A stretch of 15,899 nt of DNA from UBA12026 sp035291405 (GTDB taxonomy: Bacteria; Patescibacteriota; Microgenomatia; UBA8517). Both the position numbers and the translations under genes were made by a program. Shown one piece after another: positions 1-5,532 of the stretch. Location of the stretch: NCBI GenBank assembly GCA_035291405.1, contig DATDSD010000054.1, positions 1-15,899 of the forward strand. Direction: 5' to 3'. The stretch's first letter is position 1; the number at the start of each line of letters is the position of its first letter. The notes under the pieces are model-generated. The model ran no database searches, was not told the DNA's origin, and saw nothing but the letters and a program-made list of their open reading frames with translations.

Positions 1-87
1 ACATACCCATAGTCATATGCTATAGTACCAGTTACGTTCTGAGGCTGTATGGGTTTTTCTCACTACGGCGTTAGAATTTCTACAAGT
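1..87 (+). other. Tail of an unidentified transcript or reading frame
   Basis: The segment is richer in G+C than its surroundings and runs into a strong terminator, so it is the 3' end of something transcribed rightwards whose beginning lies outside the window. One frame is open from base 3 to a TAG at 72-74 and ends TSYVLRLYGFFSLRR, using codons that are rare elsewhere here (AGG, GGG, CGG). ACCCATA (5-11) can pair with TATGGGT (48-54). The frame weakly resembles the leader peptides found near 7317 and 8750 (aromatic residues, TSY..R.Y.FFS), so it may be a further leader, a structured RNA, or just a protein tail. I do not recognise it as rRNA, tmRNA, RNase P RNA or SRP RNA. Confidence 0.3.
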
Positions 88-114
88 CCCCTCCTCGTGA
101 GGGGGCTTTTTTTT
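88..114 (+). terminator. Intrinsic terminator
   Basis: CCCCTC (88-93) pairs with GAGGGG (99-104) around a five-base loop. The stem is followed by GC and a run of eight T. It ends the transcript entering from the left edge and separates it from the tRNA-Leu promoter. Confidence 0.85.
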
Positions 115-122
115 GTTTAAAC

Positions 123-131
123 TGTTATAAT
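123..131 (+). promoter_or_regulatory. Extended -10 promoter for tRNA-Leu
   Basis: TG (123-124), one base, then a perfect TATAAT (126-131), 13 bases before the mature tRNA 5' end. No convincing -35 box is seen; the upstream space is taken by the terminator T-run. The same TGN-TATAAT form recurs before tRNA-Val, typA and the trigger factor gene. Confidence 0.7.
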
Positions 132-144
132 AGCCATGTAATTA

Positions 145-225
145 GCCGAGGTGGCGAAATGGTAGACGCGCAGGATTTAGGATCCTGTGGAGTAATCCTT
201 GCAGGTTCAAGTCCTGTCCTCGGCA
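145..225 (+). tRNA. tRNA-Leu (anticodon TAG)
   Basis: Class II tRNA. The seven-base acceptor stem GCCGAGG (145-151) pairs with CCTCGGC (218-224), with discriminator A225. The anticodon stem CAGGA/TCCTG (171-175/183-187) encloses loop TTTAGGA, giving anticodon TAG, which reads CTA and other CTN leucine codons. A long variable arm (188-200) and T-stem GCAGG/CCTGT around TTCAAGT complete it. CCA is not encoded, so the cell must add it enzymatically. Confidence 0.95.
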
Positions 226-246
226 CAAATATATTTTAAGTTTTAT

Positions 247-274
247 TTGACACCTCAAGTTTATTATCTATACT
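247..274 (+). promoter_or_regulatory. Promoter of the 282 gene (leaderless)
   Basis: TTGACA (247-252), 16-base spacer, TATACT (269-274). The -10 ends seven bases before the ATG at 282, so transcription should start at or next to the start codon, leaving no room for a Shine-Dalgarno sequence. Confidence 0.75.
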
Positions 275-281
275 ATGAAAA

Positions 282-551
282 ATGAACCTAAAAGATATCG
301 AGCAGGTATGGTGTCCGCTAGGAAAAATGACTATTCCAGCCAGAAACATTAAATTTGGTTTAAATTATGGTGATTCAATATTAACTGGTCGAACAGGTGT
401 TTGTGAAGAATGTAAACGTAAATGGATAGAAGTTGTTCCTGGTGCTAAGAATATAACTCCAATACAGGTTACCATTGAAGTAAGTGAAAATCGAAATAAT
501 ATGGCAACTATTACTTCTTGTAATGACGTTTATAGTAATATAAGTTACTAA
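282..551 (+). CDS. Small cysteine-containing hypothetical protein
   Basis: An 89-residue protein that I do not recognise. It has a CEEC pair (C41, C44) and two more cysteines at C11 (in WCPLG) and C80, a spacing that could bind zinc. No signal peptide or membrane segment is visible, so it is probably cytoplasmic. The start is supported by a near-consensus promoter whose -10 box ends seven bases upstream, predicting a leaderless mRNA. An overlapping ATG at 275 gives only a 25-codon frame in another phase and is not favoured. It stands alone between tRNA-Leu and the 605 gene, each of which has its own promoter. Confidence rests mainly on the promoter and the paired cysteines. Confidence 0.55.
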   Translation: MNLKDIEQVWCPLGKMTIPARNIKFGLNYGDSILTGRTGVCEECKRKWIEVVPGAKNITPIQVTIEVSENRNNMATITSCNDVYSNISY

Positions 552-589
552 TTTACTAATCAAAGTTCTAAAAATATCTATTCTAAATA

Positions 590-598
590 TGCTAATAT
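590..598 (+). promoter_or_regulatory. Extended -10 promoter of the 605 small gene
   Basis: TGC followed by TAATAT (593-598), with six bases to the ATG at 605. This is the same -10-to-ATG spacing as at the other predicted leaderless genes here. Confidence 0.5.
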
Positions 599-604
599 TA
601 AGTT

Positions 605-721
605 ATGGATCTACTACATAAATTTACCAAAAAAGAAAAAGGTACTTTGGAAGTTTTTTTACTATTTATTCCAATTGTTATTTTTTTTACTGTACTTGCA
701 TTTTTTATGCTTGCGGTTTAA
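605..721 (+). CDS. 38-residue single-pass membrane peptide
   Basis: A 38-codon frame from ATG 605 to TAA 719-721. The peptide starts MDLLHKFTKKEKGTLE, a basic cytoplasmic head, and continues as one hydrophobic stretch from about residue 17 to 38 (FLLFIPIVIFFTVLAFFML), enough for a single transmembrane helix. The basic N-terminus predicts a cytoplasmic N-end with the C-end at or beyond the outer face. A TAATAT box six bases upstream supports expression. The next gene's -10 box overlaps this gene's stop codon. No function can be assigned; it may belong with the following set of envelope proteins. Confidence 0.5.
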   Translation: MDLLHKFTKKEKGTLEVFLLFIPIVIFFTVLAFFMLAV

Positions 722-724
722 TAT
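719..724 (+). promoter_or_regulatory. -10 box of the 731 gene
   Basis: TAATAT at 719-724 overlaps the TAA stop of the 38-residue gene and lies six bases before the ATG at 731. It predicts a leaderless mRNA. No clear -35 box is seen. Confidence 0.5.
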
Positions 725-730
725 CTATAT

Positions 731-1282
731 ATGAAAATTAAACTCTTCTTAATTCTAGCCTTAGGTTTTTTTGTTTTAACTCCACCAGTATTTGCCCAAA
801 CCACAAGACCATCACCAAGAAATCAAGGCATAAGGGCTGATGTCAGAGCAACAATTGAAGCCAGAAGAGAAGAAAATCAGAATAGAATTACGGCTGTTAG
901 GAGAGAAAGAATCAGATCTTTTTTTGGAAAAATGGTAGTTAGAATTGAAGCTACTATTGAAAGACTTGAAAAATTAATTGAAAGACTTGAAACACGAATT
1001 GCTTCAATCAAGAAAAATAACGAGGAACTGGATACTACTAAAGCAGAGGATACAATTAAAGCGGCAAAGGTAACCATAGAAAAAGCTAAAACCGAGCTAG
1101 CTTCACTTAAAACTCAACTTGAGGAACTACTTAACTCAGATGAACCAAAAATTGTTTTTGGACAAATTCAGGAGTCGTTAAAAACGATTAAAGATTACCT
1201 TAAAGAAACTCATGTCTTACTTGTACAAACAATTGGAGAAATAAAAGGCTTAAGAGTAGGAGATACACAAAATGAAGAATAA
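731..1282 (+). CDS. Secreted coiled-coil protein
   Basis: A 183-residue exported protein. Residues 1-22 form a signal peptide (KIK, then a hydrophobic core, ending VFA before Q23), so cleavage is expected after A22. The mature part is highly charged and almost all helical, with heptad-like runs such as IERLEKLIERLETRIASI (about residues 75-92) and TELASLKTQLEELL (about 120-133), so it probably forms a coiled coil outside the membrane. No enzyme motif is present. Its last 11 bases overlap the next gene, whose AGGAG Shine-Dalgarno lies inside this coding sequence, so the two are translated from one message. A role in the envelope is an inference from export and neighbours. Confidence 0.75.
   Translation: MKIKLFLILALGFFVLTPPVFAQTTRPSPRNQGIRADVRATIEARREENQNRITAVRRERIRSFFGKMVVRIEATIERLEKLIERLETRIASIKKNNEELDTTKAEDTIKAAKVTIEKAKTELASLKTQLEELLNSDEPKIVFGQIQESLKTIKDYLKETHVLLVQTIGEIKGLRVGDTQNEE
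1258..1262 (+). promoter_or_regulatory. Shine-Dalgarno of the 1272 gene
   Basis: AGGAG nine bases before ATG 1272, inside the end of the preceding gene. It is one of few clear ribosome binding sites in the window and marks an internal operon gene. Confidence 0.7.
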
Positions 1283-1508
1283 AAGTATTATAGCTTTACT
1301 TGCAATGTTGGTTTTTGTTTTAGGTTTAGTTTCATATCTTCTTTCTTCTGAGGCTTTAATTTCACCCAAAAGATTTGAGAATGAAATAACAGAAGTGGAA
1401 ACAACTTCAAATTCCACCGAAATTGACGATATAGAAAAAGATTTAAATGAAACTGAAATTGATGATATTGATAAAGAGCTTTCTGACATTGAGACAGAAC
1501 TTGACTAA
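1272..1508 (+). CDS. Membrane-anchored acidic small protein
   Basis: A 78-residue protein with an N-terminal hydrophobic segment at about residues 6-24 that serves as a membrane anchor or signal. A strongly acidic tail follows with near-repeats of TEIDDI.K.L (about residues 48-75), predicted helical. It is not recognised as a known family. It overlaps the preceding secreted coiled-coil gene by 11 bases and its stop abuts the ATG of the DUF192 gene (TAAATG), so the three form one operon. An interaction between this acidic tail and the basic coiled-coil protein upstream is possible but only inferred from charge and order. Confidence 0.65.
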   Translation: MKNKSIIALLAMLVFVLGLVSYLLSSEALISPKRFENEITEVETTSNSTEIDDIEKDLNETEIDDIDKELSDIETELD

Positions 1509-2006
1509 ATGTTTAAGCAACTTTTCCTTCCTATAATTGCTGTTGCGGGATTTATTGTTTTAGTTGGTTTATTAACTCAAGGTAAACTTGGATTCTTAAT
1601 CCCTTCTTCTTCTCCCACACCTAAAGCTAATGCCAAAATAATTAAAATTGATGATACTGAAATAGAAGTTGAAGTGGCAAAAACTAATGAAGAAAGAGCT
1701 AAAGGACTTTCAAATAGAGAAAAGCTTGATGAGAATTCCGGAATGATTTTTGTCTTTAGTAAAGATAGTAAACCTTCTTTTTGGATGAAAGATACTAAGA
1801 TTTCTTTAGATATTATTTGGATTAACGATAGTATAATTACTGGAATTGAGAAAAATGTTCAACCAGAGCCTGGAAAAGCTGATTCTGAATTGAAAAAATA
1901 TCCCGCTCCGTCTTCAATTGATTATGTCTTAGAGATTAATGGGGGATTTAGTGACAAAAACAAAATCAAAGTTGGCCAAACGATATCCGGTCTTGAACAA
2001 CTTTAG
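1509..2006 (+). CDS. Membrane-anchored DUF192 family protein
   Basis: A 165-residue protein. An N-terminal transmembrane anchor (about residues 5-25) and a Ser/Pro-rich linker are followed by a DUF192 domain (about 43-160). Family features are visible: VEVAKTNEERAKGLSNR near the domain start, SGMIFVF, FWMKDTKISLDIIWI, and a proline-containing turn after it. DUF192 proteins are small extracytoplasmic beta proteins of unknown biochemical role, common in archaea and CPR bacteria. The start follows the previous stop directly and has no Shine-Dalgarno of its own, so translation is probably coupled. The 3' end overlaps the convergent polymerase gene by 41 bases, with no terminator between them. Confidence 0.85.
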   Translation: MFKQLFLPIIAVAGFIVLVGLLTQGKLGFLIPSSSPTPKANAKIIKIDDTEIEVEVAKTNEERAKGLSNREKLDENSGMIFVFSKDSKPSFWMKDTKISLDIIWINDSIITGIEKNVQPEPGKADSELKKYPAPSSIDYVLEINGGFSDKNKIKVGQTISGLEQL

Positions 2007-3159
2007 AATCAGAACTCATACTTCCCATATGAATTGTATAAAGTCCCCATTTTTTATTTATACCATCAATTGCATCTGTTAAAGCTTTTTTTCTATTTAT
2101 ATTCTCAAAAATTTCAAGTTGTAAGTTCTTTATACTTTTGAAATTAAATGTTGAAATAGCAATATTTCTAAAATTTGTTTTTATGGGACTCTCCTTAAAA
2201 AGGTTTTTTATTTCTTTTTGCAAATCATAGGTAGAAAAAATATCTTTTCTTAAATTTCTACCCATATGCCAAAAGTAACCATTTCTATCCTGAAGGGCAA
2301 GACAAACTCCTGTTGCTTTTAAGTTATCCATTCTTAATCTAAATCCAGTTTTTTCACAGAGTTTTGAAATGATAGGTAAAACTTCATTTGCTTTATCAGG
2401 TGGGGGGGCATATGAATTACCATATACACTTTTTTTACTAGTAAAGTCATCAATTTCAAAACCATGAAGTCTTCTATACCAATAGAAACCCCCAACACCT
2501 CCAAAGGCAAGACGTAATCTAAAGATTGGAGAATTGTAAAAATCTAAAGTAGTTTTAATACCTACTTTTCTTAAACGGCTAAAATTTCTCTTTTTAATTC
2601 CAGTTAAATCAGTTAATTTCATTTTTGAAAATACATTTAAAATATTTTTGTTGTTTATTTCTACCAAACCGTCAGGTTTCTCTAAATTACTTGCAATCTT
2701 AGCAAGATATCTATTGGTTGAAATTCCAATTGATACTGTTATATATTCACCAACTTCTTTTTTGATTCTTTTCTTTATTTCTTTAGAAACTTTAGTAGGA
2801 CAAGTGCCTAAAGGTAAAGCAAAAACAAATTCATCAATTGACTTTGGAATAACTTTACTTGAATAATCTTTTACTATTCGTAGAATTGCCTTATGTATAA
2901 ATCTATATTTAGGTGGATCCGGAAGAAGAGTTATTATCTTAGGATAAATATTTTTAGCATCCATTACTCTCATTCCTGTTTTAATTCCTAGTTTTTTTGC
3001 ATCTATTGAAGCCGCAAGAATACAACCCGTTGGAGTAGTATAGGCACAAACAACAACCGGTTTATTGCGTAAGGTTGGGTTTGCCTGTTGTTCAATTGTT
3101 GCAAAACAAGAATTAATATCAAGGTGAATTATGTTTGATTTATTTTTATTAAATTCCAT
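1966..3159 (-). CDS. Y-family DNA polymerase (DinB/UmuC-like)
   Basis: A 397-residue translesion DNA polymerase. The palm carries the catalytic acids D14 (HLDINSCF) and D109-E110 (SIDEF). F19 is at the steric-gate position that excludes ribonucleotides. SIGISTNRYLAKIASNLEKP (about 145-164) is the typical palm-to-thumb motif, followed by a helix-hairpin-helix thumb (LTDLTGIKKRNFSRLRKVGI) and a little-finger domain. The C-terminal QDRISF (389-394) fits a beta-clamp binding motif. A frame open 15 codons further upstream exists, but ATG 3157-3159 is preferred: GGAG lies about nine bases before it and the protein then begins at the conserved region. It overlaps the small upstream gene by 11 bases, so the two are co-transcribed, presumably for DNA damage tolerance. 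Confidence 0.9.
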   Translation of the reverse strand: MEFNKNKSNIIHLDINSCFATIEQQANPTLRNKPVVVCAYTTPTGCILAASIDAKKLGIKTGMRVMDAKNIYPKIITLLPDPPKYRFIHKAILRIVKDYSSKVIPKSIDEFVFALPLGTCPTKVSKEIKKRIKKEVGEYITVSIGISTNRYLAKIASNLEKPDGLVEINNKNILNVFSKMKLTDLTGIKKRNFSRLRKVGIKTTLDFYNSPIFRLRLAFGGVGGFYWYRRLHGFEIDDFTSKKSVYGNSYAPPPDKANEVLPIISKLCEKTGFRLRMDNLKATGVCLALQDRNGYFWHMGRNLRKDIFSTYDLQKEIKNLFKESPIKTNFRNIAISTFNFKSIKNLQLEIFENINRKKALTDAIDGINKKWGLYTIHMGSMSSDSKVVQDRISFGQL

Positions 3160-3385
3160 TTTCACTAAACTCCAAAAGCTTCCAAGATAAATGTTTAGTA
3201 TCAAATTTAAGTTTCATAAAAAGATTGTTAGATAGGACTGAAAAAATGTGTACCAAAGTTTTTCCTTCATAATAATTGTGTCTTAATCCAATTTTTGTAA
3301 TCTTGTAATCTCTATTTTTCCAAGTAACAGATAGGGGAGTATCAGAATCTAAAGTTACACTTACTTTTTCGGATATATTTCGCAT
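3149..3385 (-). CDS. Small partner protein of the Y-family polymerase
   Basis: A 78-residue protein encoded just upstream of, and overlapping, the polymerase gene. It looks all-beta: alternating stretches such as VSVTLD, LSVTWKNRDYKITKI, LVHIFSVL and LFMKLKFD, with a C-terminal HLSWKLLEF. The W-K/R-x-x-x-Y-x-I pattern recalls the short DUF6504-type proteins found next to or fused to Y-family polymerases in other bacteria; that match is from memory and unproven. No catalytic residues are seen, so a structural or recruiting role for the polymerase is the simplest inference. A strong promoter precedes it, and it is the first gene of the two-gene unit. Confidence 0.7.
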   Translation of the reverse strand: MRNISEKVSVTLDSDTPLSVTWKNRDYKITKIGLRHNYYEGKTLVHIFSVLSNNLFMKLKFDTKHLSWKLLEFSENGI

Positions 3386-3396
3386 ACTCTACTTAT

Positions 3397-3425
3397 TTTA
3401 TATGCCGAAATTTAACCGAAGTCAA
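3397..3425 (-). promoter_or_regulatory. Promoter of the polymerase operon with a direct repeat in its spacer
   Basis: On the minus strand: TTGACT (3425-3420), an exact 17-base spacer, TATAAA (3402-3397), then 11 bases to the ATG at 3385. The region from the -35 end into the spacer holds TTCGG twice, 11 bases apart, one helical turn, which could be an operator. It does not match the Gram-positive LexA box (CGAAC-N4-GTTCG). Confidence 0.65.
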
Positions 3426-3447
3426 ATATATCTTTTTATATAAAAAA

Positions 3448-3933
3448 CTATCTTAAGAAATTATTAAATTCATCAAAATAAGGGTACTCATGATCACTTC
3501 GTTCTTTAGCAACTATGTTCCCGAAATCTTTAACTGTCTCAAAGTTACTATACGGATCCAAAGTATTTTGAAAACCTATAAAATTATTACCCTTTGATAA
3601 AATGCATTTTTTAATTACACTAATTTTCTCTTCATCAAAACCGTTTACTGGAATACCACAAAAAATAATCTTTTCAATTTGGTCAGGAATTATTTCGTTA
3701 AGATATGCAGTAACTAAAGTTCCAATAGATTTGGCAATTATATTTACACTATCCCCTCTAATGTGTTTTGCAATTAGTCCTGCTTTTTCATAAGCATCAA
3801 ATTTAACTTCTTCATCTGTCCAATGAGCCCAGTAGAAAGGTCTTATTACTCCATCAACTTTTAAGTTTTTGGCTACTTCATCAGTCCATGCTTTGTTTTT
3901 ACTTGAATATCCAGGTAATATTAACGTTTGCAT
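3448..3933 (-). CDS. Small alpha/beta hydrolase (RBBP9/YdeN-like)
   Basis: A 161-residue single-domain alpha/beta hydrolase without signal peptide, so cytoplasmic. It opens with MQTLILPGYSSKNKAW, the first strand and oxyanion-type loop. The nucleophile elbow is AKSIGT with S69, where Ala replaces the first Gly of the usual G-x-S-x-G. D126 (NTLDPY) and H148 (SDHEYP) complete a plausible catalytic triad. Length and pattern fit the small serine hydrolases related to RBBP9/YdeN; the substrate cannot be read from sequence. It is transcribed divergently from the larger hydrolase at 3966, with a -10 box seven bases before the ATG. Confidence 0.75.
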   Translation of the reverse strand: MQTLILPGYSSKNKAWTDEVAKNLKVDGVIRPFYWAHWTDEEVKFDAYEKAGLIAKHIRGDSVNIIAKSIGTLVTAYLNEIIPDQIEKIIFCGIPVNGFDEEKISVIKKCILSKGNNFIGFQNTLDPYSNFETVKDFGNIVAKERSDHEYPYFDEFNNFLR

Positions 3934-3940
3934 ATATATT

Positions 3941-3946
3941 ATTATA
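3941..3946 (-). promoter_or_regulatory. -10 box of the small hydrolase gene
   Basis: A perfect TATAAT on the minus strand (3946-3941), seven bases before the ATG at 3933. It lies only seven base pairs from the plus-strand TATAAT at 3954-3959, so the two polymerase footprints must overlap. Confidence 0.6.
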
Positions 3947-3953
3947 CATAATA

Positions 3954-3959
3954 TATAAT
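3954..3959 (+). promoter_or_regulatory. -10 box of the anchored hydrolase gene
   Basis: A perfect TATAAT six bases before ATG 3966. This favours 3966 over an upstream in-frame ATG at 3888 that lies inside the divergent gene. Confidence 0.65.
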
Positions 3960-3965
3960 GAAATT

Positions 3966-4970
3966 ATGAAGATCAAAAGTCTTTTACCCTTAATTCTTTG
4001 TTCATTAATTCTTATCTCTATTGGTTGGTGGGGAAGTGACATGTATAAAAAGAGCCTTAACCAAGAAACAGATCTTCCTGCATGGAATAAGCCTAAACCA
4101 CTAGAAAAATACTCAATTGAAAATTTATCCAGAACTTTAGTTAATCCAGTAAAAATAAAGATTGAAGAAAATCTTTTTTCATTTACTTTTGACCCTACAC
4201 TACAAAATAAAACGGGGAAGAAGGTAACTGGTCTTGTCAACACACCAGATGGTAGTGGACCTTTCCCTATTGTTCTTTTAATTAGAGGCTATGTTGATCA
4301 AAGTATTTACACAACAGGAACAGGAACAAAAAGAGTTGGGGAATACTTAGCAGAAAACGGTTACATTACACTAGCTCCAGACTTTTTAGGATATGGTGGG
4401 TCAGACAGCGAATCGGGAAATATTTTTGAAACAAGATTTCAAACTTATACAACAGTATTAACTTTATTAAAATCTATAAATAAAGAAAATTTCCCAAATT
4501 GGGATGGTAAAAATATATTTTTGTGGGCACATAGCAATGGAGGTCAGATTGCCTTAACGGTTTTAGAAATAACTACTGAAAAATATCCAACAGTTCTTTG
4601 GGCTCCTGTGACTGAAAATTTTCCCTATTCAATTCTTTATTATACAAACGAATCAGAAGATGGAGGTAAATATATCCGGCACGAACTAGCCAAATTTGAG
4701 AGCGAATATGATGTAGATAAATATTCTCTGACAAAATACCTTGATAGAATAAATGCACCTATTGAATACCACTTGGGAACAAATGACGACGCAATACCTC
4801 TAGAATGGAGGGATAATTTTCTTCAAAAAATGAAGAATTTAGATGTTTACACCTCCGGTGATAAATCTTTTAAAAACTACAACCACCCCGGCGCTGATCA
4901 TAATATGAACCCGCTTTGGGGTGATGTAGTGGAAAATACACTCAAATTTTTTGAAAATCAAAAAATTTAA
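3966..4970 (+). CDS. Membrane-anchored or secreted alpha/beta hydrolase
   Basis: A 334-residue protein with a hydrophobic N-terminal anchor or signal (about residues 4-22), then an alpha/beta-hydrolase domain of the dienelactone hydrolase / S9 peptidase-like type (about 85-330). Visible elements are PFPIVLLIRGY (strand and oxyanion loop), LAPDFLGYGGSD, the nucleophile elbow WAHSNGGQ with S190, the acid in GTNDDAIP (D274 or D275) and H312 in GADHNM. Export implies action on extracellular esters or peptides; the substrate is unknown. The frame is open upstream to 3888, but ATG 3966 directly follows the promoter and starts the signal segment, so it is chosen. The stop overlaps that of the convergent RRM gene. 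Confidence 0.85.
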   Translation: MKIKSLLPLILCSLILISIGWWGSDMYKKSLNQETDLPAWNKPKPLEKYSIENLSRTLVNPVKIKIEENLFSFTFDPTLQNKTGKKVTGLVNTPDGSGPFPIVLLIRGYVDQSIYTTGTGTKRVGEYLAENGYITLAPDFLGYGGSDSESGNIFETRFQTYTTVLTLLKSINKENFPNWDGKNIFLWAHSNGGQIALTVLEITTEKYPTVLWAPVTENFPYSILYYTNESEDGGKYIRHELAKFESEYDVDKYSLTKYLDRINAPIEYHLGTNDDAIPLEWRDNFLQKMKNLDVYTSGDKSFKNYNHPGADHNMNPLWGDVVENTLKFFENQKI

Positions 4971-5218
4971 CGATCTTCTTGAGGTTTAGCCATGTTTACG
5001 TTCATTGCTCTACCTTTTAAGTCTTTTCCATTACCTTCTAATGCTTTTTGGGCCATTTCTTCAGTTTCCATTTCAACGAAACCAAATCCTCTGGACCTAT
5101 TGGTCATTCTGTCCATGATAACGACAGCATCAATAACTGTACCAAAAGTTGCAAAAAAAGCTCTTAGATCATCACCTGTGGTTTCCCACGCAAGATTTCC
5201 TACGAATAATTTTTTCAT
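4967..5218 (-). CDS. RRM-type RNA-binding protein
   Basis: An 83-residue single RRM domain. RNP2 is LFVGNL (residues 4-9) and RNP1 is RGFGFVEM (43-50), both with the aromatic residues that stack on RNA, in a standard beta-alpha-beta-beta-alpha-beta order. This is the short bacterial type resembling cyanobacterial Rbp proteins, several of which respond to cold; here that role is only inferred. There is no glycine-rich tail. Unlike its neighbours it seems to have a leader of about 70 bases, with a strong anti-SD match (GAGGTGA) placed unusually far, about 15 bases, from the ATG. Its stop overlaps the stop of the convergent hydrolase gene by four bases. Confidence 0.92.
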   Translation of the reverse strand: MKKLFVGNLAWETTGDDLRAFFATFGTVIDAVVIMDRMTNRSRGFGFVEMETEEMAQKALEGNGKDLKGRAMNVNMAKPQEDR

Positions 5219-5297
5219 ATGTTTATAAATTTCTCACCTCAATCCTTGAAGCCTAACCTTGGGGACTAATAATCTTAACCTTACGGACGGCTGATGT
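5219..5297 (-). promoter_or_regulatory. 5' leader of the RRM gene with repeated AAGGTTA
   Basis: On the minus strand, transcription from TATACT (5303-5298) would give a leader of roughly 70 bases. It contains AAGGTTA twice plus a related AAGGATT close to the GAGGTGA ribosome-binding sequence. Repeated short motifs before an RNA-binding protein gene suggest autoregulation, but this is inference. Confidence 0.4.
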
Positions 5298-5306
5298 AGT
5301 ATACTA
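5297..5306. promoter_or_regulatory. Palindromic bidirectional -10 element
   Basis: TAGTATACTA is a perfect palindrome holding TATACT on both strands: plus 5300-5305, six bases before ATG 5312, and minus 5303-5298, facing the RRM gene. The two -10 boxes share four base pairs, so both directions cannot be opened at once. Confidence 0.5.
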
Positions 5307-5311
5307 TACAT

Positions 5312-5488
5312 ATGACAAAAAAGATACAAGAGCGAAAAATCAACCCCCTTCCTGCCGGAGTAAAGATTTCTATGTTTGATAAATCTAAAAATAAAATGGA
5401 TCTATTAAATAAAGGAATTAATGAACCCCATAATCAAGTTGCAGTTAATACCCCCCAATTTAGAATTAACCAACACAAAGGTGCCTAA
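5312..5488 (+). CDS. 58-residue hypothetical protein
   Basis: A 58-codon frame from ATG 5312 to TAA 5486-5488. It begins MTKKIQERKINPLPAGVKIS and is basic and Asn/Lys-rich, with no cysteines, signal peptide or membrane segment. TATACT ends six bases before the ATG, the spacing seen at other leaderless genes here, which is the main reason to accept it. I do not recognise a family. It is divergent from the RRM gene and followed by a separate promoter for the 5533 gene. The motif LPAGVKISMFDK and the tail TPQFRINQHKG look like ordered short segments in an otherwise flexible peptide. Confidence 0.5.
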   Translation: MTKKIQERKINPLPAGVKISMFDKSKNKMDLLNKGINEPHNQVAVNTPQFRINQHKGA

Positions 5489-5497
5489 CAATTTAAT

Positions 5498-5525
5498 TTG
5501 CAATTTACAATTTGCATAGTAAAAT
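5498..5525 (+). promoter_or_regulatory. Promoter of the 5533 gene
   Basis: TTGCAA (5498-5503), 16-base spacer, TAAAAT (5520-5525), seven bases to ATG 5533. The region repeats CAATTT and ATTTGCA several times. Confidence 0.55.
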
Positions 5526-5532
5526 ACGCCCA

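Noticed and set aside
3160..3204. A longer polymerase start at 3204 (minus strand)
   Set aside because: The 15 extra residues lie within the upstream small gene and are not polymerase-like; ATG 3159 has GGAG at proper distance.
3888..3965. A longer start for the anchored hydrolase at 3888
   Set aside because: It would run through the divergent gene and both promoters; ATG 3966 follows TATAAT by six bases and begins the membrane segment.
4573..4758. Minus-strand open frame inside the anchored hydrolase, and similar antisense frames inside tig, typA, thrS and rplT
   Set aside because: They lie opposite clearly conserved proteins, have no promoter or ribosome binding site, and their translations show no domain.
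5489..5520. Repeated CAATTT/ATTTGCA as a possible CRISPR or mobile-element end
   Set aside because: The repeats are short, AT-rich and few, without spacers or an inverted partner; they more likely belong to the promoter region of the 5533 gene.
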